Of a stretch of DNA of 64,000 nt, positions 1 to 13,500 are shown piece by piece (the first letter of the stretch is position 1; every line of letters starts with the position of its first letter). The stretch spans positions 19,075,659 to 19,139,658 of the forward strand of contig JACSVZ010000008.1 of NCBI GenBank assembly GCA_014706295.1. The letters are read 5' to 3'. Source of the DNA: Lycocorax pyrrhopterus obiensis (lineage: Eukaryota; Chordata; Aves; Passeriformes; Paradisaeidae). The notes beneath the pieces were generated by a model, which was given only the letters and a program-made list of their open reading frames with translations, did no database searches and had not been told where the DNA came from. Position numbers and translations under genes: made by a program.

Positions 1-3000
1 GAAGGCAATTGAGATAAGAAAGCAGTGCTACTTTTTAATAAATTCTATTTAAGTGTCTTCTAATACGTGATATGGCTGAGGAAGAAGATGAAAGATACTG
101 ACTCACAATGTTTGACTGCCTGTGTTTAATAACGAAACTGTTGACAAGAGCAGTTTATGAAGGGTTACACACACTCGTCAGTCCTACAACGAGACATAGA
201 CAAAAAACTTCATTGCATCACCAACATTTAAAATGATAGCTGGTATCAATCAGCTCTAAACATGATACATGGATAAGAGACCTCCTGTTTCTGGCTGCAT
301 ATATTAACCTTCCACCCTGTCACGGTGTGCTGGGGAAGAGTCACGTACACATGTGCCTTTAGGGTGGATTTGCACCTGTAAAATTATCTTCAGAAAATTG
401 CACCCAGGTAACGCTGCACAACTGATAGCAGCAAGCCCAGGATCCAACCACAGCTTCTCCCTCAAACTGGTGTATTCGTCACATTAGGAGATAAAAAAAT
501 AAAGCTATTTTCCTCTAAAGCTGGTGACAAACATACCTGCAGCAAGCAAGGTCCCGACCCAGCTGTGCTAACAGGATACCCACCCTGGCCAGCTCTGCCC
601 AAAAACGCTGTGCTTGGAGCTGGCTCCTCTGCTTGACCACACATCTGCTCTGCTATTAGAGCCACTCTCATTAGCAAAGTCAGCTTTCTGCATCATCCAA
701 GGCTCTCCTTTGAACATTGCATAATTAATTGCACACAGGGAGATAAACTCCATTGAAAAGGCACTGCTCCCAATATATTAACCAATCTGCTCACAAGAGA
801 AAGACCATATTTCTGCAAACTCTTCTCTAGCCCTCAGCAAAGCTCCTGGGCAGCCTGGCTGGGAACAGTCACAAATTGCTCTGCCACAAATTTCATCCTT
901 CAGCCCTTACTCAATCAGCCAGCCCCACGATTTGTACCTATGGGGCAGCAGGGCCAGCTGGCAAGGAGCAAAGCAATGTGGTGACAGCACCTTTGGTACC
1001 CTGAAGTGTGTAGGGAGTAAATTGCATTGTTCTGTGAAGTGCTTAAAGCATGTTTGCAGTTGTTAGAGTCTGCACAATCAGGTTTCCATTTGTAGGCTCA
1101 TCTTTTAAAAGTCTGTTGTAGGTTTCCCTTCAGAACCAAGACTGGAGGAAGCTGCAGGTGAGGTGTTTTTTCAGGCTTCATGGAGACAGCATTGGACCTG
1201 GTTGCTTTTCTTGCATGCTCCCTTGTGTTGGCCTGGCTCTTCTCCAACCCCACAGCTAGTCGGCTCAGGAGATAAAGGCTGGGGAAAAAAGCTGCTTGTC
1301 TTTTCTGTGGTATTAAATTGCCTGTTCAGTTAAAGTCCATGGCTGACTCACCCTGGAGTCTGCCAAGAGCCTGCATCCACGCTGAGGAAGTGGCTGCTCC
1401 TTCAGAGGCAGACGAGCTGCACCTCAAACAGCACCTGAGCTGCTTCCCAGGTTCTCTCTGCCAAGGAGTCCATTTGTACATCTCCCACTCTGCTCCTCAC
1501 CACCCATCCCACCCCTGGTGGGATGCCATCTTCCAGCCCCATCAGCATGCAGACCTGTTAGCCCAGAGGAACAGTAATTAGGAAATAGAAAGCAGGTGGC
1601 TATCTTCTTGGGTAATGAGCCAAACAAGTTCAGAGAGGGCCAGCCACAAATGAAGAGGATGGGGGATAAAAGAACCCCTTTCAGAGGCAGCAGGCTGTTA
1701 GAGCAGCTCAGTTGCTTAAAAAAACAAAGCCTCGGGCTTTCTTTAAAACCCAGTGCAGAGGAAATGTTCAGCCTCAGGGGGTGTCAGATGACTTTGCAGA
1801 GGCCTCAGAGATTATTCACTCAAGTGTGCACTTCTCTGTTGGCGTCACTCCCTACATCTAGCTGTGAGAGTCATCCCAGGGGCTACTGAAAGCACCAGAG
1901 ATGCTGTAGAGGGCTGTGGGGGGTCTGTATGAGAAAAGCTCTCATATATGCATGGTAATTGCAAGGAAAGAAAAAGAGGAAGAACTTGATGCTATTAACT
2001 TTGCAGTGCATAGTATCTGAACATAAGCTGCCTGAACTGTAAGTCCACACAGCACTTCATGAACTCTGCTATGTAATTTTTGCCTGCATTGCAAAAATTC
2101 ATTACTCAGCTGGTCCATTGAGATTAATCCACTGAGTTAGTGTGCATAAAGCTATAAACTCCTGTGGATTCACATACTGAAAGGAAATGAGATGAATCAT
2201 CCAAAAGAAATACATGTGTAAGGTAAACGACTGTGAGGTAATCCTGGCAGAAATTGTTTCCTTCAAGATTTCCACCAAAGATCCCCCTGAATCAGGAAAA
2301 AATTGCCTGCTTTACATGTACATGTGAAGTGGAAACACTCTACAATGCTACTTGACAGCCCGCACCGAAACTTAGTGAACTGGTATGTTGCGAGCAGTTA
2401 CTCCATTTTAAGTTTTATGTGCAAGAAAACCAGATTTCGGTGCAAGCTTCGGTTACAATTCCTCTCTTCTTCCCATGCACAAGTAGTTGTTGCAGAGCCC
2501 TGGAGACAGGCACGCTACCTGCCCCACCACGGTGCTCCCACCTCACACCAGGGCCTTGGATAGTCACCTGCTGAACCCCCTAGATCCCCACAGGCACTCT
2601 GGTCCTCAGGTTCTGTTTCACCCAAACAACAGCAGTGTTAGGAAAATAAGGCACACTTGGAGAGAAAAGTGTTCAGTTTCTGCAGTGTCAGTACTTGAAA
2701 TCAGGAACGCCCTGCTTGAACCCGTAACTGCAACACTCGCGTGAGCAAACACTGGTGTCAGCATCAGTGGCATTGGTGGCTTCTAATTCGGTATTGAGTC
2801 ATATCCACATGCAGGAGAGGACCTGTCTCCACTTGATCCCAAATGCTGCATGCTCACACACCTGCAACCCCACCAGTCCTCAGCCCTGCAGCTTCTCCTC
2901 TCCCAGTCAGGAGATTCTCCCATGTGCCGGGCCAGAAATGCAGTTTCTGTTTTGGCTGGCCTCCTGCATTTTGTGCTGTGTGGGACGTTACAGGAATCAA

Positions 3001-3872
3001 AGCTAGATCCCTAACCTGCCTGGGATTGCTTGGAGCTGTCAGCTCACTTGTCTGCTTGGCATGATGCAAAAGCAGGAATATGACTTGCAGCCACAATGTA
3101 TCAGCTGGCATACCACTAGTGAAATGACAGCATAGGTTATACCCTAATGAATGATTGAGGTGCCTCTTGCATTCTAATTCTAGGCAATTATTCACTGGGC
3201 ATGTGACTTTACTGAACCGTGTTTTAAGGCTCCAGGCAAAACACCAGGAACCAACCCAGGTCTTTGGATCACGGACTAAAGAGGGAATCCCTATTTCAGA
3301 CAGGAAAAAAAAAAGGTAAATAAAAAGGAAAAAAGAGGGAAGCATAATGTTTATTGGCAACTCCTCCTCATCACATCCTGGACTTTCTACAGCTCAGGAG
3401 GAAGTTGTGAACAGCATCTTAACACTAATCCCCATTCCACTCTCATCTCTTCCTTCTGCCCAGCCACTTCTTCACCCTTTTCCACTGCTCTTTTCCAACC
3501 CAGAGCACTATTTAAAAGGAAATATTGTCTTGATCTAGTCATGCTAAACAAAATTGCATGCACTGTGACATGATTGCACAGTTCCTTCCGGCCCCTCCCT
3601 CTCCAAAACTCCTCTGTAAGAGTAGCTGTGTTTGGTACTCACCCAGATGCCCAGCCTTGCTTGTCAGCCCCCAGCTCCCTGCTGGCACCCAGCTCCCCAG
3701 CGGCTGCACAGCTCACTGCCTCAACACTCCCTGGAGAGACACATCGCAGATGCAATTTTGGATGAGGCTTTCGGCACTGCAGAGGAGGTGAACATCTACC
3801 AAATTGTGCCTAGAAGGAAAGAAGGCAGCAGACATAGGGAATGTGCCTAGGAAAAAGAGACTACATGGCAGC
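1..3872. other. intergenic DNA, no gene recognised
   Basis: I see no conserved exon, RNA gene or known repeat family here. The open frames are short and carry no recognisable domain, including a 168-codon minus-strand frame near 2854-3360 that runs through a low-complexity stretch. Upstream regulatory DNA for the lipase cluster could lie here, but nothing in the sequence shows it directly. Confidence 0.55.
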
Positions 3873-3877
3873 CCTAG

Positions 3878-4516
3878 TGTGCCGGTTTGGCCAAAATCTA
3901 ATAATATATCCTGTGAGAGAAAAACAGGTTACAACCACCCTTCCCCCACCAGGTTCAGGAAAAAAAAGGAAATTTGTCCTCGAAGGAAAGTGAAAGAAAT
4001 AAAAACTATTTATTTTAACAAACACACAGGAAAAGGATAATGATGCTAAATAATGAAATGAAATCTCTCGCTATAGAGAGAAACCTGGGAAGATTTCAGA
4101 GTCCTTCTGTAGGTGTGGTCTCTCTCCTCCTCGGAGCTGGTCAGCGAGGGCCCACCCCCCAAGCCTCGGGGAGGAAATTCTCCTGAATGTGTTCTGATGT
4201 TGTTGAAACAGTCCAGAAGAGAAGAAGGGAAAAACCAAAGTCCCAGGAAACAAAAGTTCAACTCTCCGTCTCACACCGGGAGGGGAAAAGGGAGAAAAAC
4301 CAGCTGGCTGAAGGAAAGCAAGCAGGGTGCTCCCTCCTGCTCCTGCAGCCAGAGAACGCAGGGGAGTGTATCTCCGTGTCCTTGAGAAACTGTTTTGAAA
4401 AGTTCGTTTGGTTTTTTTTTCCTCAAGCTCAGTTTAAAGGCACAGAAAAGGCACAAAATTACTTTTTGGGCATAGAGCATGATAGGGGATACACACGATA
4501 GAGTCACCCCAAGACA
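3878..4516. mobile_element. solo LTR of an endogenous retrovirus, with 5-bp target duplication
   Basis: The segment begins TGTGCCGG and ends AAGACA, so it has the TG...CA termini of an LTR. It is flanked by a perfect direct repeat CCTAG (3873-3877 and 4517-4521), the target-site duplication. At 639 bp the length is normal for an avian LTR, and no gag, pol or env sequence lies beside it, so it is a solo LTR left by recombination. Orientation is uncertain. Read on the minus strand, an AATAAA lies near 4012, about 130 bp before the 3' end, which would suit an LTR. A plus-strand AATAAA near 3998 would lie too early. A 5-bp duplication suits ERVL-like or class I elements better than ERVK. The family is not identified. 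Confidence 0.7.
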
Positions 4517-4521
4517 CCTAG

Positions 4522-7500
4522 CTAACTTGTTTTGTTTTTATGGGGTTTTTTTTGGCAAACCTCACCTTCCAACTCTTGATGGATGTTGCCTGCTGATGCA
4601 CTACACATTTTGCACCATAAAAAAGCAAATTGGTTTTTTTTCAATAATGTTTTTGCTAGACTGCATTACTTCCTTCAATAGCATGAGAAAGGAAAAGAAC
4701 ACAAAAAAGTTTTATTGTGCACAAAACTGAGGGGAAGAAGATCTTCTACACTGGCTACTCTCCAAGCCACGCTCAAGTAGAATTCTCTGGGGGAATTTGG
4801 TATAGTGATAGGACTTTTGAATTTGATATAGTAGCACTACATTTCTCCCTTTCAAGGTGGGGAGGCTTGATCTGGGTTCTTTGTTACTTCTTTTGCTTTC
4901 GTGCCTATTGAGGAAACAGTCCCCAGCCCTTTTCTGCGTGTATGACTTTGCAGCAGTGTGGCAAGGAAGCTTGATCTGAGAAGTTCTTGGGAGGGCGGAC
5001 TTGAGAAAGAAATTGCACCCTTTAGCAGCACCTTCCCCTCAAAAACCAAGGCCCAGGCAGGAAAGTGAACTCCATCTTATTCCTCTCTAACTAATTCTTA
5101 TTCCATCTCAGCATCTGTTTCTCATGCAAGCATCTGCAAGCTCAGAAGAAATCATCAGCCTCAGAAATGGAATTTCAATGTCTTCTCCACCATAGACACG
5201 TTATGTGCTTCACATTGGGACTAGATGTTGTGGCAGTGTAAAAAATATGACAATCTCACTGTCAACATCTCTTGTGGAAGTGCCCTAAGAAGGAAATTGC
5301 AAACAAATTCCTGCTGACTGGTTTGGAAATGAAGAAGGCTCTGCTTTTGTCATTACTTTTCCTGGCTCTTATCCAGTACTAAAATACTGCATTTCTGCGA
5401 TAATCGTTTTATCAGCTTCATTGTTTCATGTTTTCTTCACTTCCAACTAGTAATCACAGACACAAATATTTCCTTATTCAAGCTGATTCTTTCTAAATCA
5501 AAATTCCATGTCTGCTTTCCACTTACATAGCACTTTCAACGATGGAAAAGATGGCACAAAATGGAAAAATATTTTTTGCTTTGTGTCCCACATCTAAAAT
5601 TGAGAACGCCCCAAAGCCATTAATTTCAGTGCTGCTCGTCCTGAAACTGTGCCACAGGTATGAAGTACTCCATCAGTACTGTGCATCTAGACAGGGTACC
5701 ATGACAGATCATGTGAGAAAAACTACCAGACAAGGCAAAGTAAAAAATACCACATGGAATTGTATTGCCATGGAAATGCTACGGCAGCCACTGTGCTGGT
5801 TCTGCCCCAAAACAGTGTCCTGTGTGCCATTCTGGACAGACTCTCTCCTTTATTATTACTTGCTTATAGCTGTGAAAACTCTTGTGTCACTTCTGAAATG
5901 CTCATGCAGCCACTCTAGACTGCACAGAAGTGCCATGCAAAAGCTGAGCTTTGTTACTCAATACTTTTGTTAAAAAAGTAATTATTCAAGTAACTGCCCC
6001 ACAACCAGCTAAGTCTGTAAAACAATTAAAAACAAAAGTGTAAGAAAAATCAAGTTGAGCAATGTCTTAGAACTTTTTTATAGGACCGTATTTCACATGT
6101 AACTGGCATTCAGTTCAGCCATTCAGATGGGCGTTTTTTTCTTATTAAAAAGATTTTACATCTCAGGCAAGCACAGTCAAAATTACAAGTTGAATGGAAT
6201 TCAATCAAAGCTAATCTCAAGTACAAAATCAGCAATGATAATTTTTAATCAAGTTTTACAGAGCTTTCACTGAACAGTAATTAGAAATTACAAGTTAAAT
6301 CATATTTCTGAAGACATTCATCTGTTTTACAATGATTTTAATGCTGCAGTTACTAAGATAAAAGATAATTTTATTAATAGCATTTTGCCTTTGTTCTGCC
6401 CTTTTAAGGAAAAGTTTGACTTCTATGAAAAGCTTTCTTCTGAAGCTGAGTAGGTGTGTACATGGCTCAATACCTGTGCAGAACAGCTGCTAAGAAGAAC
6501 TGGAGCCAAGCAGAATTTCTGTTTTACTGTGTTGTGGTTTATATTTCATTTGATCTATTTAATCATGTTTTAAGTCTGATTTATTCAAAGTAGTCATGAG
6601 GAACATTATCAGACCTCTGAGTTCACAAGTCTATAAACTTACTCTGCCCTGGATGAATCACTCATAAATGGATGTGTACGAAAAGCAAGAGAGGGCAAAC
6701 GGAGATTTTTTCCCCTTCTCCCTGAGCAGAAGTATGGCAACGTAGAGTTGAATTTGGAACTGAAATTGCCACATATTTTAGGAGTATCTCTTTCCCATTC
6801 AAAGACCAGAAGGCAGACTAAAAAAAAGCAAATAAATAGCAAACATAAGCAAACATGGTTAAATGATGATTAGTTGCCCTGTATAACTTTTCCATCAGCT
6901 TTTTAATTCTGAGCTGGTTTGAACACTGTGCAATACTCTGCTGTTGCAGCATCGCTGTGTGGTTCTGTGGCAGGAGCAGCAGGACAATATGCATCACCTC
7001 CCAGTGCAGAGGGAGGTAGGTCAGTGGATGGGACAGTGAGCCACAGCACACCAGGGTGTGTGTGGGAATGGCTCCTTCTTATACCACCATGACTGGAGCT
7101 AACCAGCTTTCCCTCAGCTAATCCAGGAGATACCACACTTTTCCATGCTATGATTGTATTTAGCAAACCAGGTTCATCTTAAATGACCACCCCTATCTAT
7201 TCCTAATAAACAAGACAATGTGCATTGCATAATAAGAGCCTGCTATTTCATTTCATGTAAATTTGGTAAATCCATGGTGCTTTGATGGGAAATACCAGGG
7301 TGATTGTCTCCAATTAGGTGCAGTGGCACTATTTCTGACTGTGATTTCTCAGACAGAACCGCATGTGTGCACACTGGGTAGTTGATGCACCATGCATTTG
7401 ATGTTTCAGAGGCAGCAAACCCTCTGGGATTCACATGCTAACAGAGATAACCTCTGCAGCACAGTTACACACATGCTCTGTGTTGGACAGATCTCTGCAA

Positions 7501-10500
7501 GCCAAAGTCTGTTGCAGGTAAGAAAATATACTATGGCTAGAAAAGTCATGATGGTGTAAGGTAGCCTCACCACCAGAGTAAATGCCAAAACCAAATATAT
7601 CAGTAAGAGGAAAAACAAACAAAAAAACCAACCAAAACCCTCTAACCTGCACAACATCAAAGGCCTGGATAAAAAAACTATGAGATTATCTATCAAGTAT
7701 TCTGAAGTCCAAAGATAATATCAAACCAGATATAATCATGTTAATAATTCCCAGGCTTGTCACAGCTATGAAAAACCACAATTTAAATTATGATGATGTT
7801 ATAAATGAATGAATTTACTGAGATTTTGTTGGAAGGTTGGTTGGCATTTCCATAAAGATTGCTATTCCTGGAGTCATGTGAGGTTATCAGACACTGAGCT
7901 CCTCTTCAAAGGGATGCTCTGTCACAGAGAAAAATCCTGAAGACTGAGAGCACCTACTGATCCTGGAGAGTTTGTGACTTTGAATGCACAGAACTGGTTA
8001 GTCTGCATCACCTGGAAAGGGAAAATGTTTAGAATTCCTCTCATAAATGACCACTTCTTTCATCCTTTTTTCTGCCTATAATGTTCGGCTACATACAGTG
8101 CAAATTTTGCAGACCACTGATGTTCAGGATTTTAAACACCTTGTGCCCATCAGTCATCACAGATGGAAAATTTCTTCTACACCTGAAAATCTGGCTGTTG
8201 CTCTGCGTAAACCAAGTGAAGGTTACCTGAAAATCTGGTCTTCATTATTTACTTATAGTTTTGCAAATAAAGCAATCTTTAGCAGATTGAGATAAAACAC
8301 TTCACACAGTCCAGACATGATCCAGCAAGAAACTGGTTCAGCCAAAATGACCGCATACAAAGCCTGAGTCAAATCCCAGAGGCAGGCAAGGTTCTCAAGT
8401 GCATCTGAAATGGCACTGAAGCCCATTGGTTTCTTCTTGCTGATGGATCCAGGATCTGATTACTGGCGTGCTGAGCAGCCCCTACTTTTGCTACACTCCA
8501 CTCTTCGTCAAGAGTCCCACAGGTAACAATGGCCAAGGATTAAAGAAAAAGGAAAGACCTGAGAGAATCGTGCCTGAAATTCTGTAATTCTGGAAAAAAA
8601 AATTCCCTAAAATTCCCTCTGAGGTAAATTGCCATGTGAGGGAAAAAATAGCCACTGTGAGCAGAGGATTGCATGAGCACACCCTGTGTGCGTGTACACC
8701 CTGTATTTATGATTTTACCCACTGGTAGCTGGCAGCTGGTGTACCATGTAGAGAGGTCAGTTTGCCGTAAGTAATTATCTACCTCTGGTTTGGATTTAAA
8801 TTTCTAATAAGTAAAGTCCAAGGCTGTAATTCTCTGTAGTCCCAAGTGAAAATTATAGACCAGTGGTCACAGAAGCAATCTCAGAGCTGACCTGCATCTC
8901 CCACTGCTCCTCTTCCCTGGCGCCAGTGGCAGCATCACACGTGGAGAAGGCATCACGTGTGGGGAAGGCATCATGTGGGAGATCTGCTGATCTTGGCAAT
9001 CCTGCAGAGGGGAAGGCAAGGCTGTCTCCTTCCACAGATAATCCCAATGGCCCTCCTCAGTGTCCCTTTCTAGGACTTGGTATGGAGACATAGTTCACTG
9101 CTGCACAGTCTGGAACAACCTCAAGGGTGCTGAACATGCCATGTGAGAATTCACAGTACACAAAATGGTAATGATCCTTTCCACGTACATTCCAAAATCC
9201 TTGGAGACTGGGAACTCCCATCCATTTTGGGGTGGATCCTGTTTTCTCTGAATTGGTCTAATTTCAGTTCCTCTCTTGTTAAAATTGAACCATGCACAGC
9301 CATGCAGAAAGCAGTGGCACTAACTTCAGGGTGGCTCCTAATCCAATGACTTCTGTGGAAATGAATGCTTTCTTACGAAACTAAAAAGGCAGGTACCCAG
9401 TATATGCATCACTACAAATTTGGCACTGTACATTGCCCATAATTTTAAGGGTGAGCCTGACTGCAGAGGGTCCATAATATCAGAATAACTCATTTATTAA
9501 AAGTACTTGTGCATATCTTCATTATTTGAAAATTATACGAGTCTGAAAAAAGCATTTTGTTTTGCAATGGCACAACCCCTTTTCAAAACATGAAGATGAG
9601 CAGTCCAGCAGGAGTATGGAAGCATAAAGTGATTTTATTCAAAGGCTTAAGGGAGGATGGTTTAGCTGCCTTCTTAAGGGAGCAATGTTCAGGAGATTAT
9701 GCTGCCTGTGTGTTTGGCTGCATGTTCCCTGGTTTTCAGCACAGTCCTCCACGAAATAATTAAGGCTTTGTTGTTTGATAACAAAAAGTTGACGAACTAG
9801 AAGAGAAAGATGTGATATGGTCAGTGTCCTGACCAGTAGAGACTGCAGCATGATTAGGAAATCAGAAGAGGAAGAAGGGGAGCAAGAGACATACCCTAAT
9901 CTTTGGAAATATTTAACTGGAGCTTGCAATCAACTGTAAGGTACAAACTTACGGAAAACCAGGATTGCTTCATCTAGTGCTCAGGGAATGATTTGTTAAA
10001 CGAAAAAGAATTCTGATAAAAATTAAAATTTTTACAGCATTGCTAACTGCAAGAATTTACCTGCCTGTTAAAATTTTGTTTAAATATTTTTTCACATATT
10101 TTGTTTTTCTCAAGGCAAAAAAAAGTGACATATTTATCTTCAGTAATCCATTCTCTTAAGTCTCTTTCGGTAAAATTTGTAATTAGGACAAGATTTATGA
10201 TTTATATGAAAAAAAATCTGACATCCTTTAGGGTACAAAAGGAAGGATTTCAGCCACAATTTTCATTTACTTATTTGAATATTCATTCAGATTAACAAGA
10301 TTGCAGCTTCGAGCTGTTCAGACAAGTAGCAGGGAGAGTTCATGCACAAAATCCTCCTAATTGGAGGTGCCAACTGAAGCAGAGGAAGGAAAAAAAAAGC
10401 CCTGGAGATCAGAATTACTTGAGAAAATTGAACAACAGCAGTGAGTGGCCCAATGTCCCAGTTGTTAGACATGGACACCAGACACTTCCAGATGTCAGGA

Positions 10501-13500
10501 TGACCTGAGCTAGACTGTGGATACAACAAGTGCTGACTCATTTGGCTGGGCAGTGCTGCAGCGGCACCAGGGAAAGCAGCGGCAGGGAGATGTCAGCCCA
10601 GCTTTGCCAGCTGAGGGACAGGGCACAGTGCGAGGGGTACAGACCCTAAAAGTGATGCTGCCAGGGCCAGGGCTTAGCAGGTACCCTGTGTGCTGCTCTG
10701 TAGGGCTGCTGCTGGCTCAGACCAGAACCAGCCTGAGGATCACCGCACCACAACTTGTTGGACAGTGAAGACCTGACTAGTTGTTCTGTTGGCTTTCAAA
10801 AGGAAAATACAAATTACCAGCTTTTCAGACCTATTCTCCTCTAATATTGGAGCCTCTCCACTGCAGATTGACAGTCCCACGAGCAGAGAGGCACACAGTG
10901 TCCCCTTACACAGACCCTGAGAACTCACCACTTTTCAGATGGCCACTGCTACCTATTCCAGGGGAGGGAAACAGTCACAAGACCCCTCTGCAAAGGGATC
11001 TTCCTGCCTCAAGACCCTTCACAAAATGTTTCCAAAGCAAAGAGGTCATCCTGATCATCAAAAAGACATGGATTTTTTTTGTGATGGTAAGAAATATGCC
11101 CTTGTCTGATATTGTTTGTCTTAATGAAAGAATAGTCCCTTGTTTAATGAAAGCTTTTCATGTCTAGTGCAACATTCAGTGGAGCAGAGCTTGAAAGATG
11201 TCCCTAGGTTTCATTTGTCCTCTGTGCAATGTTGTGGAACTATGCGTTGGCACTGACATTTTAGAAGTTGACTTCCTTCACGTAGCAAGAGTAGGAAACA
11301 TTTTGTTGACTTAAGTAAAAGAGAACATGTAGGTTCTTCATTTGGTTTGGAAAAGTATCACTTTGGGGTCAGCAGGCAAATTTTGTCTTTATAAGGGAAA
11401 GCTTCCATTGAAAACACAGACTATATTTGATAAGCAGCTTTGCTATTTAAAGTGCATTTCTATAGCTAAGGTTAAAATACTTTGATCATGTTCCTTTTGC
11501 CTTACAAAAGATCAAAACAATATTCTACATCCCAAGTACAAAGTAATCATCTTAATTTTATGATTACTATATATTTAATTTTTCATTGTTTACGGTAGAT
11601 TATTTCATGTGGGAAAATGAATGTTGATGCTCAGAGCAGACCAGTACTTTGTATTGGTAACTGTATCTTCACTTTTTAAACAAAAAGGATCAGATCTATG
11701 AGTAAGCAAAACCTTTGCTGTTTCAAAAGAAATTCCTACTGTGTATAAACGTACAAGTGAAAAATAAGTGCTTTACAATTTGGAAAGACAGGTCTGTGAT
11801 TATTTAACCTGCTGCCATAGCAAAAGTCAGGGGGAAGTTGGTTTTAATGCATGACAAGAATGAACAAACCATGACGGAGATGATTAGTAATGGAATTGAT
11901 ATTTGATGAGAATTTTCCAGCAGAAAGAAGGCCAGGAGAAAGGTGTGCATGGGAAGAGAGACAGGGGTCCCAGCCCACTCTGGGCTGCTGCTAAATCAGC
12001 TCCCACTCAACTCAGTTACAGGTATGCAAAAATATCAGTTTGAATGGACGACAGAGGTTTTGTGATGCTGTCTCTAACCCCCCAGCACCCTCCTTCTGTC
12101 CCAGAGCAAACCCATTACTTTAATTCTTAGGGTTAAGAAAAGCCCAAACCACCCTGCCCACAGTCCCTTTGACCCCTTAAAAATAGCAGGGTGGGACCGG
12201 CTGATGGCAGCATGAAGCTGACCAGAGACTTCTTTAGTCTGTGCTTACCAGTGCTCAGTGGCCCGTGCTGACCAGGACACTGCTGCACACTGAGTGCAAG
12301 GCCTGCATAGTGCTCGTACTGCTCCCACTTCTTCTGCCAGAGGATTCACACTAACAAAGCTTTCATCCAGCAACAAGTGCAAGAGAAATAAAGCATACGT
12401 CATTTTCAGCTTTCTACATGTGTAGGCAGATGTGTAAATTCCTTTTTTCTCTAATTATAGTTGATACCCATGAGGTTGACAAGATTCTGCTCTATAAATT
12501 ACTACAAAATTAGCAGAAGGATAAAAAATAATTGTCTGCAGATTGTGAGACCAAACAATTTGAACAATGCAGAGCTCATAAGTTGCAACACAGACTTCAT
12601 CTTCATCCACCCTTGGAGGTGAAGAAATCCTGGCTTGCATACATTTCACAAACTTCAGTACCAGCCAGAAAGTGTCATGGAAATAACTGGTCTTTTTGCA
12701 AGTTATATTTCCCCTGGATAAGTTAACAGAGAGGCTGGTGCTGAGTTTTCCACGTGCAAGCTGCCCCTTCTATGGGTGACTGACACTTCAGCAGGAGAGC
12801 AACACTGCCTGGGACATTACCAGACAAGGCACCAGCAGTGTGAGCAGCACAGGCAGGCATTCAGCCCTCTCTGTCCCTCATGAGCCCTTCCTTTTGACAC
12901 TTCTTACTTTACCTTTGTCATGCAAAATATTCATAATTATCTAAGTGCCAATGTAGAGCTACCTCACTCATCACTTACGAATACTGTGCCACTCAGCCCA
13001 GTTGCTGTTAATCGCCAGGCAAGCCCACTGACCTTGATGATGACCACCAGAAATATTTTTGCAGGCCTGACAGAGCTGAGAAGAATCTCTCACCCAAGCA
13101 GCACCTGTTCTCTCCAGTGCTTTATGCTTCTGCACCTCTGTCTCTGTGCATATGTACTCCACTGAGAGCACTTCCTTCACGGTTTGGACGTGTAGGGTCC
13201 ATTGCTGAATAGGGAGGCTCCGCCTTCACTCCCCAAACATGCCTGTGCTGGGGGCCAACAGCACTCCAGCCAAGGCAACAGCATGAGGTGGGTGGCTGAG
13301 GGCAGTTGTTTCATGCTGCTGGGAACCAGGTATTATCCCAGGGATTCAGTGGAGAGCACGCTGTTAGACTCTGTGCTTAGCTCTCAGTGTTTTTCTCACT
13401 CTCAGGAAGCAACTCTTTACACCATTATGACATGAAATGTTTTTAAAGCCATACGAGTGCACAAGGGGATCCTTCTGTTTTTGCTGCTATGTGTTCCCTT

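Noticed and set aside
2854..3360. 168-codon minus-strand open frame
   Set aside because: It begins in a poly-A/T low-complexity run, has no domain and no splice partners.
5542..5973. 143-codon plus-strand open frame with several cysteines
   Set aside because: No recognisable family, no neighbouring exons and composition like the surrounding intergenic DNA.
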